Under the pieces are notes generated by a model. That model made no database searches. It was given only the letters and a program-made list of their open reading frames with translations, and was not told the DNA's origin. This document shows positions 21,247 to 31,839 of a stretch of 64,000 nt of DNA, piece after piece; within the stretch, counting starts at the first letter, position 1; every line of letters starts with the position of its first letter. The DNA comes from Dugong dugon. Its lineage: Eukaryota; Chordata; Mammalia; Sirenia; Dugongidae. The stretch covers positions 44,001,501 to 44,065,500 of the forward strand of contig CM057482.1 in assembly GCA_030035585.1 (NCBI GenBank). The letters run 5' to 3'. The translations under genes and the position numbers were made by a program.

Positions 21247-22426
21247 ATATTTTATTGTACTTCAGGTGAAGGCTTACAGAACAAACAGTTTCTCATGTAA
21301 CAGTAGTACACATGCTGTTTTATGACTTTGGTTAACAACCCCACAACATTTTAACCCTCTAAATTCTCAGCTTTTTTTTTTTTTTTTTTTGGTGAAAATA
21401 CACATAGCCAAAGATACACCATTTCAAAACTTTTTACGTACACATTTAAGTGACATTGACTACGCTCTTCCAATTGTGCCGTTATTCTCACTTAAGATGA
21501 AGGCTTACAGGACAAAATAGCCTCCCATTTAACAGTTACTACAAATGTTGACCTATAACAATGGTTAACAATCTCACAACACATCAACAGTATCCTTACT
21601 CAACCTTGTGTTCCCTATCATCAGCTTCCTACTCCCCTTCTGCTTTCTGGCCCTTGTCACTGGACTCCTGTACCTCGTTAGTTTCATTTCGTTTTACTGG
21701 GCTGTCCACTCCCAGGCTGAACAGTGAATCTCAAAGGTAACTTCACCACTGAGCTAAAAGGATGTCTGGGGGCCATACTCTTGAGGTTTCTCCAGTCTCC
21801 TTTAGGCCAGTAAATCTGGTCTTTTTTTTTTTTTTTTTTTTTTTTGTGAGTTAGAATTATGCTCTACATCCTTCTCCAGCTCTGTCCAGAACCCTCTGTT
21901 GTGATCCTGGTGAGAGCAGTCAGTGGTGGTAGCTGGGCACCATCTAGCTGTACTGGACTCAGTCCGGTGGAGGTCTTGGTAGCTGTGGACAATTAGTCCT
22001 TTGGACTAATCTTTTTGTTATATCCTGTTCTCTTCATTCTCCCTTGCTCCCGAAGGGATGAGACCAGTGTAGTATCTTAGATGGCTGCTCACAGGCTTTT
22101 AAGACCCCAGACACTACTCACCAAGGTAGAATGTAGAACATTGTCTTTATAAGTAGTGTCATGCCAATTGAGCTAGATGTTCCCCGAGACCATGGTCCCC
22201 AGAGCCCTCTGTCCAACAACTCAGTCCCTCGGGGAGTTTGGATGTGTCCATGGGGCCTCCATGACCTTTCCTTGTGCAGGTTGTGTTAGTTTCCCTTGTA
22301 TTGTGTACTGTCTCACCTTTCACCAAAGATGCCACTTATCTATTGCCTATTTAATATTCCCCCCGCCCCCATCCCTGGTAACCAACAAGGATTGTTACAT
22401 TTTGCATGTGAACTTTTTCATGGGTT
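21247..22426 (-). other. L1 3'UTR with duplicated terminal module
   Basis: The 1.2-kb 3'UTR contains internal T-runs (plus strand) at 21372-21391 and near 21823-21845. Sequence at 21255-21365 (gtgaaggcttacagaacaaa ... ggttaacaaccccacaacat) recurs in diverged form at 21490-21600 (gatgaaggcttacaggacaa ... ggttaacaatctcacaacac). The terminal module is thus present twice in the same orientation, each copy bounded by an A-rich tract. This suggests the 3'UTR grew by joining a second 3' end. Confidence 0.75.
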
Positions 22427-25400
22427 TTACAATAGAGGTCTCATACAATAATTGTCCTTTTGTGATTGACTTATTTCACTCAGCATAATGTCCTCCAGTT
22501 TCATCCATGTTATGAGATGCTTCACAGATTCATTGTTGTTCTTTCTCGTTGCATAGTACTCCATTGTGTGTATATACCATAGTTTGTTTATCCATTCATC
22601 TGTTGATGGGCACCTACGTTGTTTCCATCTTTTTGCTATTGTGAACAATGCTGTCATGAACATAGGTGTGCATATGTCTATTCGAGTGACGACTCTTATT
22701 TCTCTAGGATATATTCCTAGGAGTGGGATTGCTGGATCGAATGGTATGTCTATTTCTAGCTTTCTGAGGAAACGCCATATCATTTTCCAAAATGCTTGTA
22801 TCATTTTGCATTCCCACCAGCAGTGTATAAGAGTTCCCATCTCCCCGCAGCCCCTCCAACATTTGTTATTTCCAGTATTTTTGATTTGTGCCAGTAATGC
22901 TGGGGTGAGATGGTATCTCTTTGTGGTTTTAATTTGCATTTCTCTAATGGCTAGTGAACGCGAGCATTTCCTCATGTGTCTGTTGGCCATTTGAATGTCT
23001 TCTTTGGGGAAGTGTCTGTTCATTTCCTTTGCCCATTTTTTGATAGGATTGTTTGTCTTTTTGTTGTAGAGGTGTTGGATTTTCTTGTAGATTATGGAGA
23101 TTAGACCTTTGTCTGACTTGTACTGTCCAAAAATGTTTTCCCAGTCTGTAGGTTCTCTTTTGACTCTTTTGGTGAAGTCTTTTGAAGAGCATAGGTGTTT
23201 GATTTTTAGAAGATCCCAGTTATCTAGCTTATCTGTTGGGTTTTGTGTGTTGATGTTTATGGTTTGTATCCTGTTAATGCCATGTATTAAGGCCTGAAGT
23301 GTTGCTCCTATTTTTTCTTCTATGAACTTTATAGTTTTAGGCTTTATATTCAGGTCTTTGATCCATTTTGAACAAGTTCTTGTATACGGTGTGAGGTATG
23401 GGTCCTGTTTAATTTTTCTGCAAATGGATATCCAGTTTTGCCCGCACCATTTGTTAAAAAGACTGTCTTTTCCCCATTTGATGTATTTTGGGCCCTTGTC
23501 AAAAATCAGGTGACCGTAGGTGGATGGATTTACTTCTGGGTTCTCAATTCTGTTCCATTGGTCAATGTCTCTGTTGTTGTACCAGTACCAGGCTGTTTTG
23601 ACCACTGTAGCTGTATAGTAGGTTCTGAAGTCAGGTAGTGTGAGACCTCCAACTTTCTTCTTCTTCTTCAGTAGTGCTTTACTTATTCGGGGCTTCTTCC
23701 CTTTCCATATAAAGTTAATAATTAGTTTTTCCATCTCTTTGAAGAATGTTGCTGGTATTTGGATCAGGATTGCAATGTATTTGTAAATTCCTTTGGGTAG
23801 AATTGCCATTTTCACAATGTTGAGTCTGCCTACCCATGAGCATGGTATGTTTTTCCATTTATGTAGATCCCTTTGGGTTTCATGCAGCAGTGTTTTGTAG
23901 TTTTCTTTGTATAGGTCTTTTACATTCTTGGTCAGATTTATTCCTAAGTATTTTATCTTTTTAGGGGCTGTTGAAAATGGTATTGATTTCCTGATTTCCT
24001 TTTCATCGTTCTCTTTACTGGTGTATAGGAATACAACTGATTTTTGAATGTTTATCTAGTATCCTGCTACTCTGCTGAATCTTTCTATTAGTTCCAGTAG
24101 ATTTCTCGTGGAGTCTTTAGAGTTTTCTATGTATAGTATCATATCATCTGCAAACAGGGACAGTTTCACTTCTTCATTACCAATTTGGATGCCCTTTATT
24201 TCTTTCTCTTGCCTTATTGCTCTAGCTAGAACTTCCAGCACAATGTAAAATAGGAGTGGTGATAAAGGGCATCCTTGTCTTGTTCCTGTTTTCAAGGGGA
24301 ATGTTTTCAGCCTCTCTCCATTAAGAATGATGTTCTCCATTGGTTTTGCATAGATGCCCTTCATTATGTTGAGAAATTTCCCTTCTATACCTATTTGATT
24401 GAGAGGTTTTATCAGGAATGGGTGTTGGACTTTTCAAATGCCTTTTCTGCATCAACTGAGAAGATCATGTGATTTTTTTCTTTCCTTTTATTTATGTGGT
24501 GAATTACGTTGATGGATTTTCTAATGTTAAACCATCTTTGCACACCTGGTATGAATCCTACTTCTTCGTGGTGTATTATTTTTTTTGATATGATACTGAA
24601 TTCTATTGGCTAGAATTTTGTTCAGAATTTTTGCATCTATATTCATGAGAGATATTGGTCTGTAATTTTCTTTTTTTGTGATGTCTTTGCCTGGTTTTGG
24701 TATCAGCGTTATGCTGGCTTCATAGAATGAATTTGGAAGTGTTGCTTCCTCTTCTATGCTCTGAAATAGCTTGAGTAGAACTGGTACAAGCTCTTCTGTA
24801 AATGTTTTGTAGAATTCTCCAGTGAAGGCATCTGGGCCAGGACTTTTTTCGGTTGGGAGATTTTTTATTACCTTTTCAATCTCTTCTCCTGTTATGGGTC
24901 TGTTCAGATTTTCAATATCACCTTATTGTAGTTTGGGTAGGCCGTGTGTTTCTAGAAATTTATCCATTTCCTCTAGGTTTTCAAATTTTTTGGCATATAG
25001 TTTTTCATAATATTCTGTTATAATTCTTTTTATTTCGGTTGGGTCTGTTGTAATGTCCCCCATTTCATTTCTTATTTGGGTCATTCGTGTCCCCTGCTCT
25101 TTTTCTTTTGTCAGTCTGGCCAGTGGTTTGTCGATTTTGTTGATTCTTTCAAAGAACCAACTTTTGGTTTTGTTGATTCTTTCTATTGTTTTTCTGTTCT
25201 CTATTTCATTGATTTCTGCTCTGATCTTTACTATTTCCTTTCTTCCGGTGGTTGTAGGCTTTTTTTGTTGTTCTCTTTCTATTTGTTTGAGTTTTGTAGT
25301 TAATGTTTTGATTTTGTCCCTTTCTTCTTTTTTGATATGTGCACCTATTGCTATAAATTGTCCTCTAAGGACTGCCTTTGCTGTGTCCCAAAGGTTTTGG

Positions 25401-26250
25401 TATGATGTGTTTTCATTTTCATTTGATTCTAGGAATTTTTTGATTCCATCTCTGATTTCTTATATTACCCATTGATGTGTAAGCAGAGTATTATTCAGTT
25501 TCCATGTAGTTGATTTTTTTTCCTTGCTCGTATAGTGTCAATTTCTACCTTGATGGCATTGTGGTCAGAGAAGATACTGTGAATTATCTGAACGTTTTGG
25601 ATCTTGTTGAGGATTGCTGTGTGGCCTAAGATGTGGTCTATTCTGGAGAATGTTCCATGTGCATTGGGAAAGAATGTGTACTTTGCAGTGGTTGGATGGA
25701 GTGTTCTATATATGTCTATGAGGTCCAGTTGGCTGATTGTGTCCTTTAGGTCTTCTGTATCTTTGCTGAGTTTCTTCTTAGTTGTTCTGTCCTTTACTGA
25801 CAGTGGTGTGTTGAAGTCTCCTACTATTATTGTGGAACTGTCAATTTCTCTATTCAGTGCTGTTAGAGTTTTTTTTATGTATTTTGGAGCCCTGTCATTG
25901 GGTGTGTAGATGTTTATTATGGTTATGTCTTCATGATGGATCATCCCCTTAATCATTATATAGTGTCCTTCTTTGTCTTTTATGGTAGATTTTGTTTTAA
26001 AGTCTATTTTATCTGAGATTAGAATTGCCACTCCTGCTCTTTTCCGGTAGTTGTTGGCTTGATATATTTTTTTCCAACCTTTGATTTTTAATAAATTCAC
26101 ATCTTTGTTTCTAAGCTGTGTCTCTTGTAGACAGCATATTGATGGATCCTGTTTTCTTATCCATTCTGTCACTGCTCGTCTCTTTATGGGTGCATTGAGT
26201 CCGTTTACATTCAGTGTAATTATTGATAGATGGAAGTTTGTTGCTGTCAT
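22427..26250 (-). pseudogene. L1 ORF2 (endonuclease, reverse transcriptase, Cys-rich domain), broken
   Basis: The APE-type endonuclease occupies 26250-25495 (251 codons) with every catalytic residue in place: N14, E43, D145 and N147 in GDFN, D205 and H230. The RT core is at 24364-24056, with [11 protein letters not shown] and an intact FADD box at residues 71-74 of that piece. The last piece, 23815-22427 (462 codons), carries the C-terminal cysteine-rich motif C319, C323, H331, C336. Lesions are stops at 25460-25462, 24923-24925 and 24056-24058, plus frame shifts at the T8 runs 25514-25521 and 24579-24586 and near 24430-24435. The intact protein would nick target DNA and reverse transcribe L1 RNA by target-primed reverse transcription. 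Retained motifs indicate fairly recent loss. Confidence 0.95.
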
Positions 26251-26636
26251 TTTGTAGTGCTTTTTTTTGTGGTGCTGAAGTTTTCTTTGTTCTTCTTACT
26301 CTCTTGTGCTGAGTTACTTTTGTTTGTGAATTTTGTGTTTATTTCTTTTGTTTTTGTAGTTTTTGTTTTTGCTGAGACTTTATGTTTTTGATCTTTATTT
26401 TTATGAGTTGGTTTTTTAACTTTCTTTGTGGTTACCATGAATTTTACCCTTATCTTTATAAGTTTGAAGCAGTCTACCCTTACTTGGTATCGCCTTGCCT
26501 CTTCTCCGTTAGGAGGTTCTATACCTATGCAGTGTATTCCCTCTTTCATTGTTTTGATGTTGTTGTCATCCTTTGATTGATTTCTCTGATTCCCTGTTGT
26601 ATTTCTTTTGGTTTTGGATAGGCCTCGAGAGTTCAT
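26247..26636 (-). CDS. open frame filling the L1 inter-ORF region (129 codons), status unknown
   Basis: Between the ORF1 stop and the ORF2 start lies an uninterrupted 129-codon frame starting with ATG 37 bases after ORF1. Its stop codon overlaps the ORF2 start as ATGA (26250-26247). The product is very basic and low in complexity: Lys, Thr and Asn dominate, with short runs such as KVKKPTHKNKDQKHK. I recognise no domain. Human and mouse L1 have only short inter-ORF spacers (tens of bases), so a gap of over 400 bp is unusual. Caution: the sense strand is A-rich and T-poor, which favours Lys codons and few stops, so the frame may be fortuitous. ORF1 and ORF2 in this copy have several lesions while this frame has none. 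Confidence 0.3.
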   Translation of the reverse strand: MNSRGLSKTKRNTTGNQRNQSKDDNNIKTMKEGIHCIGIEPPNGEEARRYQVRVDCFKLIKIRVKFMVTTKKVKKPTHKNKDQKHKVSAKTKTTKTKEINTKFTNKSNSAQESKKNKENFSTTKKSTTK

Positions 26637-26673
26637 TTACTAGAATGGTATCTGATTCATATGATCCTGCATC

Positions 26674-27669
26674 CTAGGTCCTGCCTGAGGGCTGAAGCTG
26701 TTTGTCCTCAGATCGAAGAACTCCCTTTAATAATTCTTGTAAGTTTGGGTTGACTTTTGCATATTCCCTTAGTTTCTGTTTATCTGGAAATGACCTAATT
26801 TCACCATCAAATTTGAACGAGCGTTTTGCAGGATATATTATTCTTGGCTGACAATTTTTTTCTTTCAAGATTTTATATATGTCATCCCACTGCCTTCTTG
26901 CCTGCATGGTTTCTGCCGAATAATCTGAGCTTAGTCTTATTGTTTCTCCTCTGTATGTGACTTCTTGTTTTGCAAGAGCTGCTCTCAGGATTCTTTGTTT
27001 GTCTTTAGTTTTGGCGAGTGTGAATATGATATGTCTTGGTGATTTTCTTTTGGGGTCTCTTATATATGGGGTTCGTTGAGCTTCTTGGATGGCCAGCTCT
27101 TCATCTTTCATGATATTGGGAAAGTTTTCTGTCAGCAGTTCCTCAGTGATCCTCTCTGTGTTTTCTCCCCCTGTTCTGGAATGCCAATCACTCATAAATT
27201 TTTGCTTTTACTTGTGTCCCACATAACTCTTAGGGTCTCTTCATTTTTCTTTGTTCTTTTTTTTTTTTTGAGTTTTCCTCAAACAGAGTTGTATTCAAGT
27301 GTTTGTCTTCAGTTCCACTGATCCTGTCTTCCACGGTTTCAAATCTACTTCTCAGCCCTTCTATGACACCGTCCATTTCTGATATCTTGTTGTTTATCTT
27401 TTGGATTTCCAATTGCTGTTTTTGTATAATTTTGAGTTGTGAATTTATTTTGGCATTTTGTTCCTGCATCATCTTCCTGAATTCTTCCAGTTTTTTGTCT
27501 GTATTTTCCATAAATTTTCTATTTTTTCCTCATGTTTGTCAGCTTTTTGCCTCAGTTCTTGGAAAATACCGAGTACTGGTGATTTGAGTTCCCTATCAGG
27601 TACTTCTAGTGCATTTTCTTCCACAGGAGAGTTATCTGGTGTTTTAATTTAGACGCCTATTGGAGCCAT
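26674..27669 (-). pseudogene. L1 ORF1 (RNA-binding coiled-coil chaperone), broken
   Basis: The ATG is at 27669 and a TAA sits at codon 7 (27651-27649). The coiled-coil part (27511-27230) has heptad-like sequence, QLKIIQKQQLEIQKINNKI. The RRM and C-terminal domain (27195-26674) include ITEELLTENFPNIM and PRHIIFTLAKTKDKQRILRA, typical of ORF1p. Frame is lost near 27511-27517 and at the T13 run 27257-27269. The normal protein trimerises, coats L1 RNA and acts as a nucleic-acid chaperone; this copy cannot make it intact. All lesions apart from the stop at codon 7 fall at homopolymers. Confidence 0.93.
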
Positions 27670-30268
27670 CTTATCTTGTTTTTGTAAATGTTTTGATATT
27701 TTGCTGTTTTAGGGGCATTCAGTAGATATTTCTCTCATTTATTGATTGTAGATTTTTTTGTTTAGTCCTTGTGGTACAGCTGGGCAGGTCTAGCTGAAGA
27801 GGAGCCACAGGGACGGGTTGTTTGTGGCACTCACCGCAGCCACCAGGATGGTCGGTAGTCACTGCCGGGCAGGTTCCAATAGGGCGTGCCTGCACAGCTT
27901 GGTGGTGTGATGTCAAGTGCATGGTGCAGGTAGGCAGGATGCAGCGGGGAGATGGTTATGTGTGCAGCTAAGCTGAATATGGGAGAGAGGAGAGAGGAGC
28001 AGGAGCAAAAAAGCATACAAACATTAAAGAATGCTAGGGGAGCTTGCCGTTGGAATGGACAGATGAGAGACTATGGGATGGAGAAAACCAGAAGGGGGAA
28101 GAGAATGAAAAGGAAAGAATGAACAAATAAAAATCAAAAAGTTAAAGAACTGCAAAGTTCCCAGGGATCCCACCGATGCAGCTATGAGGTCTGGGGGAGT
28201 CGGTCTCAGGTTTCACAGCACAGCCTGGCCAGAATGCGCAGAAGTATATAATGCCTGGTATTCTGGGATCATAAAGAGAAGGAAGAGATAGAGAGACGAG
28301 AAATTGTGCAATAAAGAAAGACAAAAGGGAAAAGAGGGAATAGAAAACAAAACTAATCAAAAAAGAAAAAATAAAATAAAAGCAACACCAGCAGTCAATG
28401 AATGGCACTCAGAGAGCCAGCCAGTGTGGGCTGGTGTTTCTGGACTAGAGACTTTGTCCGTGGGAAACAGAGGAGGCCGAGTGTGAGTGAAGAAGGATGG
28501 AGAGTGGGAAAGCCTATATCTCAAATTGCCTGCACTCTGGGGACCCTCAGAAAGGAGCAAAGAGGGTGCACGGAGCCAGGCACCTGAGTGAAAGGAGGGG
28601 GAGGCGGAAAGAGGTAAGCAAGAAACCAAAAGAAGCAGGAGGAAAAAAAAGAAAAGCAGCATCAGCAGCCAACAAACGGCAACCAGAGAGCCGCTCGCCC
28701 GGGCGCACGGAATCCAAGCAGCTGGCGGACCCCGGTGAAGAGACTGCGGCCACAGGAAGCAGAGGAGCAAATGAACAAAAGCTCCGGGATCTCACCAGCG
28801 CAGCAGCCCAGACCTGGAAGCAGCCACACACCCGAACGTAGCCCCGCAGTCCCGCAGGAAAGGGCAAAGACGGCGCTCGGAACCAGGCACCCAAGCAAAA
28901 GGAGCGGGAGGCAGCAAGAGGCAAGTTAGCAACCAAAAGAAGCAGAAAAAGCAACACCAGCAGCCAACAAAAGGCATCCAGAGAGCCGCCCGCCCGGGCG
29001 CGTGGAATCCAAGCAGCTGGCGGTCCCGGGTCAAGAGATTGCGGCCGTGGGAAGCAGAGGGGCAAATGAACAAAGGCCGCAGGATCTCACCAGCGCAGCA
29101 GCCCAGACCTGGAAGCAGCCACACGCCCGAATGCAGCCCCACAGCCCCACAGGAAAGAGCAAAGATGGCGCTCGGAACCAGGCACCTGAGCAAAAGGAGG
29201 GGGAGGCAGCGAGAGGCACGCAAGAAATCCAAAGAAGCAGAAAGAAAAAAAAAAAAAAGGCAACACCAGCAGCCAAGAAATGGCACTCAGAGAGCCAGCC
29301 AGTGCAGGCTGGTGTTTCTGGACAAGAGACTGTGTCCGTGGGAAACAGAGGAGGCCGAGTGTGAGTGAAGAAGGGTGGAGAGTGGGAAAGTGTATATCAC
29401 AAATTGCTGGCTCTCTGGGGCCCCTCAGAAAGGAGCAAAGATAGCGCTCGGAACCAAGCACCCGAACAAAAGGAGGGGGAGGCAGCGAGAGACAAGCGAG
29501 AAACCAAAAGAAGCAGAAAAAGCAACACCAGCAGCCAACAAACGGCACCCAGAGAGCCGCCCACACAGGCGCGCAGAATCTAAGCAGCTGGCAGTCCCGC
29601 GTCAAGAGACTGTGGCCACGGGAAGCAGAGGGGCCAACGAACAAAGGCCCCGGGTTCTCACCAGCATGGCAGCCAGACATGGAAGCAGCCACATGCCTGA
29701 ACGCAGCCCCACAGCCCCGCAGGAAAGAGCAAAGACAGCGCTCGGAACCAGGCACCCGAGCAAAAGGAAGGGGAGGCGGCAGAAAAAGCAACAGCAGCAG
29801 CCAGCAAATGGCAGCCAGAGAGCCGCCGGCCCGGGCGCACGGAATCCAAGCAACTGGCACCCCCTGGCCCAGGGACCTTGGCCACGGGAAGCAGGGGAGC
29901 CCCAGCCGGGGTGAAGAGGGGTGGGGGGTGGGAAAGCGCACACCGCAAATTACCGGCTGTTTTGTCTCCCACTGGATGCTCCGCAAGGCTGCTCTCCCGT
30001 TCTCCCATTTGCTGGTCTCTGATAGGAGTCCAAGATGGTGGATCCGCACTGCGTTAGCTGGTAGGGGACCTCTGCATGAATCTCTCTTCGCTCTCCGTTC
30101 TCTTTCAGTATTCTCACTCCATTTGGTGTTTGGCTGAGTTCTTTATCTCTTCATTTGATGTTCTAGGGTTTCAGGATTGTTGATTCTCTGTTTGGCTTAG
30201 TTTTTCGGATCTTTGCTGTGGAGGGACGGTGTGGTGCTTCTGCCTAGAGCACCATCTTGTCGGACTCT
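27670..30268 (-). promoter_or_regulatory. L1 5'UTR/promoter with CpG-rich tandem monomers
   Basis: The L1 starts (minus strand) with a motif gacaagatggtgc at about +7 to +19. This sits where human L1 carries its YY1 site (ccaagatgg), so a conserved YY1-like initiator is likely. A second, opposite-strand copy of the start motif (gagtccaagatggtg) lies near 30025. Six related units fill 28381-30040 and are CpG-rich, unlike everything else in the window. Within the units, the strand antisense to L1 carries 'aaagatggcgctcgg' or decayed forms (28865, 29161, 29441, 29728), another YY1-like core. Region 27670-28380 is the non-repetitive part next to ORF1. Confidence 0.8.
28381..30040 (-). repeat. tandem ~260-310-bp monomers in L1 5'UTR
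   Basis: Unit starts, marked on the plus strand by agcaacaccagcagcc or close variants, fall at 28381, 28655, 28950, 29259, 29521 and 29787. Spacings are 274, 295, 309, 262 and 266. There are two kinds. Kind A (28381, 29259) has 'gtttctggacaagagactgt' and 'aacagaggaggccgagtgtg'. Kind B (28655, 28950, 29521) has 'gcccgggcgc', 'ggaatccaagcagctggc' and 'ctcaccagcgcagcagccca'. The last unit (29787) mixes a B start with an A-like end. The order A-B-B-A-B-mix suggests unequal exchange between units. Confidence 0.88.
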
Positions 30269-30754
30269 GCAAGTGGATGGTTTTAACGAAGAGAAATTCA
30301 TTCTCTCACAGTCCAGTAGGCTACAAGTCCAAATTCAGGGCATCAGCTCCAAGGGAACACTTTCTCTGTCGGCTCTGGAGGAAAGTCCATGTCATCAGTC
30401 TTCCTTTGGTCTGGGAGCTTCTCTGTGCAGGAACCTCAGGTCCAAAGGACACGCTCTGCTCCCTGCACTGCTTTCTTGGTGGTATGAGGTTCCCATGTGT
30501 CTCTGCTCACTTCTCTTTTATATCTCAAAACAGATTGCATTATGACACTGATCTTGTCAACCTCATCAGTATAACCTCATCACAGTGATAGAATTTACAA
30601 CACATGAGGAGATCACGTATAATCTCATCATAGTGGTAGAGTTTACAACACATAGGGAAATCACATCAGATAACACAATCATACAATACTGAGGATCATG
30701 ACCTAGCCAAGCTGCTACATACATTTTTTGGGGGACACAGTTCAATCCATGACA
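30269..30754 (-). mobile_element. MaLR-type solo LTR, main piece (right of L1)
   Basis: Resumes after the L1 with the duplicated gcaagtggat, then 'ggttttaacgaagagaaatt', and ends 'cacagttcaatccatgaca'. It completes the LTR begun at 21187. The right flank gcagc (30755-30759) is the LTR duplication. It contains a local duplication, 'cctcatcacagtg' / 'tctcatcatagtg' near 30584 and 30622. Confidence 0.93.
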
Positions 30755-30793
30755 GCAGCCAAGTTCTTAACCACTGCACCACCAGGGCTCTGC
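30755..30793 (-). mobile_element. AfroSINE, 5' end (right of LTR and L1)
   Basis: Reads gcagccaagttcttaaccac followed by 'tgcaccaccagggctctgc', the head of the AfroSINE whose tail is at 21063. The duplication atggatggata follows at 30794-30804. Confidence 0.93.
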
Positions 30794-30804
30794 ATGGATG
30801 GATA

Positions 30805-31200
30805 GTGGGGGCATAAAGGAGAGGAAGGGGTCGAATGTAGTAGCCCGTGTGTTGTATGAGCAATTGGTTGGATGGTGATGTCATTCACTGATTGTGAACA
30901 TAAAAAAAAGTATATGGGAGTGGGATGTATGATATTATGGAGCTTATACATTTTGTTTTGTGTATAGTTACATTTATGATGACCAAGCAGAGATGTCCAG
31001 GACAGAACTGAAAACATAGATCTTAATTTCGGGGGAGGCATGTGGAGTCATGGTAAGGGGATACAGTCTAGAAAGATGTCATCATATTGCTCAGCTCACC
31101 TGGGCCAGGGGTGAAGGACAAGTAGAGGGTCAAGGGAAAATCTCTAAGGAGCTCACACAACAGAGGAAAACGCAGAGACGTGGAGCTTTCACTGAAGACC
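30805..31200 (+). mobile_element. ancient mammalian repeat, right part
   Basis: Continues the pattern left at 20897/21051: 'gggcataaaggagaggaagg', 'gagcaattggttggatggtgatgtcattcactga', 'atttatgatgaccaagcagagatgtcc', 'catgtggagtcatggtaagg'. It confirms that about 9.7 kb was inserted into one old element. Confidence 0.45.
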
Positions 31201-31449
31201 AATGAACATGTACGTTTCTAATTATTTTCTTAAGGTAAATTCCTAGATCTGATGGTAGTATGCTACTGCAAAACTGGTCTCTAGAAAAGTTATATCAATT
31301 TTACATTCTCTGTATAGTATACACAAGTTCATCAACTCTTGATACTACAGACAGTTCTGAAATCTCTGCCAGTAAGTTGCAGCCTGGTTTCAAATCCTGA
31401 TTTTTATCAAATAACAGGTTTGTGCTGACCATTTAGCTACATCTAGAAG
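31201..31449. other. old unclassified sequence
   Basis: Near 31205-31340 there is a pattern (aattcctagatctgatggta ... caattttacattctctgt) seen in old mammalian repeats. Nothing coding is present. Confidence 0.35.
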
Positions 31450-31595
31450 AAAGAGATGGATTCAATTCCCAGATCTAACTCTTGCTAGCTTTGACTTAAT
31501 TTTAATCTGAGCCAGAGTTTTCTCATTTGTAAAATAAATATAATTCCTGCATGCCAGGTTTGTGGTAGGATAAAAAGTGAGAAGATTCAGAAAGT
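31450..31595 (+). mobile_element. MIR fragment
   Basis: Order 'gattcaattcccagatctaac', 'tttgacttaattttaatctgagccagagttttctcatttgtaaaat', as in the MIR core. Confidence 0.6.
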
Positions 31596-31839
31596 CCACA
31601 TTCAAAAAAAGATTTGTTTTCCTCCTCTTCTTTCTTTCTTCTGTAGTATTTTATAGAAAAACTAAAAGAGTGATAATCTTCAGCAGAGATTATTCATCTG
31701 GAAAAACTGAATTCAAAAAAATTTTATTTTGAAAACCTGCACTCTGTCCAAGATGTTCTACTAGGATTCTATGGTTATCTAGACATTCTTCCTGTCTCAG
31801 GAAAAGATGGAAGACATTAAATATTAATTGACTATATGT

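Larger units (their letters stand above)
21234..30268 (-). mobile_element. near full-length L1 LINE, 9.0 kb
   Basis: The element runs 5' to 3' on the minus strand. It is flanked by a 10-bp target-site duplication, gcaagtggat, at 21224-21233 and 30269-30278. The poly-A tail appears as poly-T at 21234. The parts are a 5'UTR (30268-27670) with tandem monomers, ORF1 (27669-26674), a long inter-ORF region (26673-26251), ORF2 (26250-22427) and a 3'UTR (22426-21247). At 9.0 kb it is longer than the ~6-kb human L1 because both UTRs and the inter-ORF gap are large. ORF1 and ORF2 carry stops and frameshifts, mostly in homopolymers, so this copy is dead although its domains are well preserved. It was the last of four nested insertions. 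Confidence 0.95.

Noticed and set aside
22566..25909. Several plus-strand frames of 60-140 codons
   Set aside because: They are antisense shadows of L1 ORF2.
28381..30040. Regular repeats resembling a CRISPR array
   Set aside because: The units are 260-310 bp, adjacent and without unique spacers, inside an L1 5'UTR of a mammal.
29087..30049. 320-codon open frame on the minus strand in the L1 5'UTR
   Set aside because: It runs across GC-rich monomers that are open on several frames and both strands. The apparent repeats in the protein simply mirror the DNA monomers, and no domain is recognised.
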